NCBI GenBank assembly: GCA_963170055.1
Contig: CAUJGJ010000040.1
Span: forward strand, 915,401-979,400
Direction of reading: 5' to 3'
Origin: Halisarca cf. caerulea
Lineage: Eukaryota > Porifera > Demospongiae > Chondrillida > Halisarcidae
DNA length: 64,000 bases
The notes under the pieces were generated by a model. It saw only the letters and a list, made by a program, of their open reading frames with translations, ran no database searches and was not told the origin of the DNA. Positions 59,116 through 64,000 of this stretch are shown here, piece by piece (position 1 is the stretch's first letter; each line of letters starts with the position of its first letter). The position numbers and the translations under genes were made by a program.

Positions 59116-59496
59116 TGCGGACTCCATGCTTATTATAGATAATTTATATGATAGTATAATTTCTATTCTGGCAATCACATACAATGACGTTTAAATACCA
59201 TCACATGCACAAGAAAATCAATTAAGCAAATTAAATACATTCCGGAAAGTAAAGGTTAGTTTGAGCGGGATTTTCAGCACCAGAACAATGTCGGAGACAA
59301 GTGAAGGCAAGTCCTCTCCAACAACACAGAGCAACAATTCCAGGCCTGTTTACAATCTCTGACACACAGGTATATGCACAGTCAAATTCAAGCCTGCAGC
59401 AATTACAAATTCTACAGCTAGAATCCACAGTCCGACCTGCATATTATAATCATAGGTGTATGAGCCAGGGAGGGCAGGGGGGCCCCAGCCCCCTCA

Positions 59497-59537
59497 CCTT
59501 TAGGGACCTTTAGGGACCTTTAGGGACCTTTAGGGAG
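59497..59537. repeat. 10-bp tandem repeat, about four units
   Basis: TTTAGGGACC repeated in tandem. Confidence 0.9.
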
Positions 59538-60874
59538 TAGGACTCAAAGTCATGTTGTCTAACATACTGCTACATGTATATATTAAATGCTACATCTAGA
59601 ACCTTCCGGCCCCCTCACTTGTGTGAGTGTTACTACACCCCTGTATATACACAGATTTCTAAAGTTTTGTAACTTAGCAGCAGTTATTAATGAACATACT
59701 TTGCCATTTACATGCAGGCATAACAAGTGAAATCAAACAAATGGTGCTTCTCAGCACCACCAATGGCACGTCTGAGGACCTGCTGTGTCCCACTGCATGT
59801 ACAGGAAAGACACATGCAAACTCTAGTGAGAACAACACAATACTCCAGATGTATTGCAGAATAATTAAGATACATTGCACAATATTTGCAGTACTAATAA
59901 CATGTGAGCATGTGCTACGCAACACAACATGTACAACTGCACATTGTGGTAGATTCATGTGTGTGAGTACCTGATAACTCTTGAAAGATAGTACAGATGT
60001 TTACCTTTCTCCAGACTGATGTGTGAGTGATGGCCATCCATGAAAAGCACTACTGTTCCTCACGGCTTGTACAAAGAACTTAGTGAATCAGGACATGAGA
60101 ACTTGAGCTGGTCTCTTTGCTGTTGTACAAGGACTTTGTTATAGATATCATAATAAACCTTAGCAGTGTTTGAATTTTTATTGGCAATTTTTGTGTATTG
60201 GTGGAATGGTACCCCATATGGGGCCCACCACTGGAATATAGACACGTACGAGAACCATTCCCTCTCTTCACCTCAGAATAGACCTGTATGAGTCCTATTT
60301 GATTAATCCTCCCTCGGCGAAGATTAAGACACGTACAGGTACTTGTTTAGGAAACAAGTAAAAACACGTGTGAGGAGGAGGAAAATTACACATCTGACGA
60401 AAATTGTGGTAAATTTAAGATTTAAACAAAAGCAATGGCCCCACTCAATGTCATTTGTCAGTGTGTTGATCTTTGTCTGCAAGGGTTGGGTTGGTGGCGT
60501 AGAGAAGTGGGACTTTAGCAAAAGACATGGACTGCCCACAATTCAACAGATCATGCAGGGAGGGTGAACCTTGTGAAAGATCGAAAGATGTGGCATTGTC
60601 CACAGAAGGACTGCCAGCCAGCAGGGACCATCCCTCAGTCATGGGAGGCTTAAATGTAGAAGTAGGAATAATTGATCAAAGTTTGCTACAATACAAGAGT
60701 AGGTGGACTGAAGGCCATTGGGTCTTTGGAAGGACTGAATCTATTTCAATGGAATTCAGATTTGATCATACATATTTACCAGATATCATGTGGAGTAGAA
60801 AGATTGATAGATGCAACTCTAATTAAAATTGTAATAACTGGAATGATTGTTCTCGAGAACCAGGAAATGGACTA

Positions 60875-62242
60875 CGCAGGTATGTTATGTCCGAATCTAG
60901 TCAAAACACGGGCACTTTGTGGTTTTCACGTTATGAATTTCATTATCACTGAATTGCGTGGGTTGGTCATGTGCCAGTAACGTGAATCAGCTTATGAAAC
61001 TCCACGACAAGCAAGGTTATCTATTGAGTTATCTATGGTAAAAGGTTCAGACCCTACCCAACTTTTTACCCAGCACGTTTCGTTCACGAAATTCTAAGCG
61101 TTGGTTTTGGATAATAACGCTTTCTTTGGCAGGTTTGGGGTTCACCGACTTAAGTATTAACTAGATATCTTGGAAGAGAAGAATCCGATTTCAAGAGAAG
61201 TTGACAATGTTTTCTGAACTCCTTCGTTTACAATAACGGGGCTACGTAAGATCGTATGCTAAAGGTATAGTGTACAAAGATTGATTTAGCCTTGAAAGAA
61301 GCCTTTTCACGGGGCAAAGGCGGAGATCTCAGTAGATGGCGGTCATGACTACAGAAATGTAAGGATTGATATCTAAAAGGTAAATCTAAATTTTCACCGC
61401 GTATACTTTTGATTGTTTGTTCTGTTCGAATTATATATGGGTCACTATTTCTCGTCTTGTCCTGGCTGGAAAGCCACAAAATGCTGCAAATAACAGTCAA
61501 GCAATAGAATTTCAAAAGTGTATGCGGCGAACATCTAGATATTGATCCTACGATTACTTCAAACCCACTTTGTAAGGTTTAAAAGCCACCGTCTACCATT
61601 CCGCCTTTTCCACTAAAACTGTTTTCACCACGAGCACAACTCGTGTACTGTTTGTAGGATTGCATGTGATGTCACGTGACTTTCCTGAAGGAAGACAGCT
61701 TGCTCCACAAGAAAATTTCATTGAAAATCGCGGTGGTAGAAATCTCTGATTTTCAGCGTGAAACTTTGAGATATTGTTCCCAAAGGACCAAACCCCTAGA
61801 ATCGAATTCAGGGTCTTTGTACGTTGAACCGTTTGCTTTATGTCCAAAGGATTGTAACTACTCACCCTCAAATTTTGCATAAATCCTTGGACATAACAGC
61901 CATGCAGTGGAGCCTGAAGACCCTGAATTCGATTTAGTAAGTTCGGTACCTGTGTGTTCTTTTGAGGCTAGTTTTGTGTCCAAAAGCCTAAGTTTCTACC
62001 ACCGCGTTTTTGGATTTTTATGTTTTCGAGTACGGTCGGAAAAAACTGGTCATACGACGTTTTGAGACTTTGCACAATAATCTAAAAGGCTCAGATACAA
62101 AGTAGATATGTTTAAGATATAACACAAAGCGTTTTCTGGGCATCACTAATCGTGCACATGGAAAAAAGACCTATTGATTTCACTTCTTCGATAACGGCGG
62201 CCATTTTTGTTTATGTCCCAGATCGGACATAACATACCTGCG
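60875..62242. mobile_element. CGCAGGTATG element, copy B, 1368 bp, complete
   Basis: Same ends, hairpin and loop as copy A (42457-43822), flanked by TA on both sides (60873-60874, 62243-62244). By eye it differs from copy A at only a few tens of positions. The right flank TAATTACTGACTAATAA resembles repeat B (TAATCACTGACTAATAA near 48867), so it inserted in or next to a relative of that repeat. Any open frame inside it matches that of copy A and has no recognisable product. Confidence 0.93.
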
Positions 62243-63175
62243 TAATTACTGACTAATAAGGCCTTATATTTCATCACATCCACCATATATACATGCATGT
62301 TGCTCTTTCTAATGATGGCAAGCTGTGGAAGGAGAAAGATAGCAACACATTTAATAATGAATATAATTGATAGTCAGTTAACCTTTTAACACCTGCGTTC
62401 TTTTGTCACCGCTATCCCATTAAGAAGTGGACGTTTCTGCAGCATGATATGAGCTCTTTTGTTGGAAAATATACCACTTTAGTTGATTGGTTTCAATGTG
62501 AGTTTAATAGTGTTAACAATTATGGAATTTTATGGAATACTAATGTATTCTATTGGAAATAGTAATATAATTACATATATTAATGAAAAAAGATTTATGA
62601 TCATGTTGGAGGTTGAAATTGTATAAGTTATGAGTAATGGATCCGGATTATCTAATACAAATGACAACATAGTATGTACATTATATGCGCGTAATTATGT
62701 GTATAAGGTGTGTATGTATATACATCCTTGTGATCGTGATCGTTATATATTATTAAAATGAATAGAGAGAATGTTGGCTGCCATTATAGGATAAAATTTT
62801 ATGAAGCGTTGATGTTCCAACATCAAGATTGCATGTACGAGCAAGCCAATAGTCATGACTGAAGATGGTGGTAGCAACCTTGGCACCCATTACACAAACT
62901 TGCACTAACCTTATTGCTGGACCACTCAGGAATACACCTATAGGAATGTCATCAAACCTTTGTCAGTCTTGCATGCACCGGCATTAATTGGCTGATTGAG
63001 AGAATTAAAGCCTTGTCTGATGTAGGTCTTGCTGGCATGGGTTTGTACCATTTGCCACAGATGAACTCGCCCTTAGCTTATAGATTTACCCCTATTAGGC
63101 ACAGGGGAAGCTATACTTGAATGTGATGGAGATCTTGTTTTGCTAGACAGCAGAAACGAAGTCCATGGTTATGGG

Positions 63176-63481
63176 CTACAAAGAAACCTCTCTAATAGGG
63201 ACAGAATAGGGATGTAGATGGTCTGCGAGGTGGCAATGTTTGCCCTCGCCAGCCTCAGGGACTCCACGCCGAGACTGCACGTCTGGGACGATCCGGCACC
63301 TTGCCTGCGATACACAATGATCCAGCTCAACCGCATCGTGGTACATCTCCCTGAAGGCCACCAGGGTGTACTGATGGTCGCGAACGACCTCCAGAGTCTG
63401 CACATCGAGGCCGTCAACGTACCGACCTATGCTATGTATTTTGTCAATAACTAATGTAAATCTTAGTTCATATGTAATCAT
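63176..63481 (-). CDS. Conserved unidentified coding-like segment, uninterrupted copy
   Basis: About 100 codons on the minus strand read ...YVDGLDVQTLEVVRDHQYTL, VAFREMYHDAVELDH and, after a frame change near 63318, RRQGAGSSQTCSLGVESLRL and SQTIYIPI. Local GC content is well above the surroundings, and differences from the 13.2/14.5-kb copy are scattered substitutions. The plus strand is also open over 63218-63454, so strand choice is uncertain. No family is recognised. It may be a captured fragment of a host gene carried in repeat C. Confidence 0.35.
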   Translation of the reverse strand: MITYELRFTLVIDKIHSIGRYVDGLDVQTLEVVRDHQYTLVAFREMYHDAVELDHCVSQARCRIVPDVQSRRGVPEAGEGKHCHLADHLHPYSVPIREVSL

Positions 63482-63523
63482 TTATTCATTTCAACAGATG
63501 TACATCCTACTCATTCAATTTTT

Positions 63524-63877
63524 AGGGGCTGCCTGTGGCAGCCCCTATATTGTTTTCATTTGGACTTCCGGTGTGTAACGCTCGTCCGATATATATATAT
63601 ATATAATATATAATATGGATTTGAAGAAAAGTCTTATAATAGAGAATTTATATAATAGTAATAGTATGAATAGTATGAATTTATACAGGAATGAGTTATA
63701 GGAATTGTTTTGAAAACAATTGCCAAATATGGCAATTGTTTTCAAAACAATCGTCCAGTTACAATAAACAGTATGTTCAATGAATGTTCAGCTGTGCACT
63801 TACACTCCAATGCTTTGCAAGTGATTCGAGTGCGTGGGGCGGCAGCCCCCACGAGTTTTTAACTCGAATTACTTGTT
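63524..63877. mobile_element. 354-bp hairpin-ended insert (Helentron-like or foldback)
   Basis: Defined by comparison with the empty site at 14697-14715. The left end is a perfect hairpin AGGGGCTGCC-TGT-GGCAGCCCCT (63524-63546). The right end has GGGGCGGCAGCCCCCAC and GAGTTTTTAACTC. The middle holds a palindrome at 63704-63751. The target is a run of T (CAATTTTT|CTTATT). There is no clear target duplication beyond T or TT. No coding sequence. Confidence 0.75.
63704..63751. repeat. 22-bp-arm perfect palindrome
   Basis: ATTGTTTTGAAAACAATTGC continuing CA (63704-63725) pairs perfectly with 63730-63751 around four bases. Each arm is itself partly self-complementary (ATTGTTTTGAAAACAAT). Confidence 0.85.
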
Positions 63878-64000
63878 CTTATTGATAATATTACTATTGA
63901 GTCTCATTATTTATGTACATGTGCATTACATGTTGTTTGTTAATCAACCATAATTAGTGATGGTTCAGTCACTGGGCTTCTGTGCCAAAAATATTATTAC

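Larger units (their letters stand above)
62530..64000. repeat. Repeat C, copy 2
   Basis: Matches 9600-10177, 13061-13410 and 14542-14830. It lacks the hAT element and the 13.4-14.5-kb insert, but carries its own insert at 63524-63877. Confidence 0.85.

Noticed and set aside
1..64000. tRNA, rRNA or snRNA genes
   Set aside because: I found no convincing internal promoter boxes or cloverleaf by eye. A covariance-model scan would be needed to exclude them.

Overview
The window looks like AT-rich nuclear DNA from a multicellular animal. The supporting signs are GT-AG introns, a caspase-type domain, eukaryotic DNA transposons (hAT, Merlin-like, piggyBac-like MITEs), long CA/TG microsatellites, minisatellites and sparse coding sequence. 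The mixture suggests a marine early-branching animal, perhaps a sponge, but that is an impression and not a sequence-proven assignment. There are no prokaryotic operons, CRISPR arrays or rRNA genes, and I recognised no tRNA.

Most of the window is repeats. Several long segments occur twice: 71-2102 and 36860-38897; 7170-7790 and 48705-49320; 9600-14830 and 62530-64000; 28000-28990 and 51240-54040; 34965-35420 and 49700-50125; 15120-15610 and 23256-23715. Comparing copies gives 'empty sites' that date and delimit insertions: a 2.9-kb hAT element (10178-13060), a further block with a piggyBac-like MITE (13468-14257), a 354-bp hairpin-ended insert (63524-63877) and a 2-kb insert (51596-53578).

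Recognisable coding content is limited. It comprises a truncated Merlin/IS1595-type transposase (6296-6721, minus); a nearly intact intron-containing hAT transposase (10575-12842, plus) with one frameshift near its C-terminus; two caspase-like exons, one degraded (15120-15692) and one open with the His and Cys motifs (23256-23824); and a multi-exon tyrosine-recombinase (Crypton-like) gene on the minus strand (46253 to about 43800) with a TATA box and two CCAAT boxes upstream. There are also relics of a recombinase C-terminal domain (about 28940-29220), of an unrecognised Cys-rich gene (54826-55560) and possibly of a P-loop helicase (39674-40210).

The most interesting system is a family of non-autonomous elements with ends CGCAGGTATGTTATG. 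Near-complete members lie at 25274-26148, 42457-43822, 52345-53573 and 60875-62242, with a related one at 56886-57604 and further ends or relics at 20270-20420, 20819, 22823, 35440-35990, 49489 and 50961. They share about 18-bp terminal inverted repeats, two-base target duplications of pyrimidine-purine type (TA, TG, CA), a central hairpin of 16-25-bp arms around a loop of roughly 90-110 bp, and in several cases a copy of the element's own terminal motif inside that loop. Both ends read CAG|GT(A/R)NGT into the element, a 5' splice-site consensus. One copy sits inside the C-terminal coding region of the recombinase gene: removing it restores the open frame, and splicing from its terminal donor to the first host AG would also keep the frame. 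This suggests an introner-like (intron-generating) transposon family.
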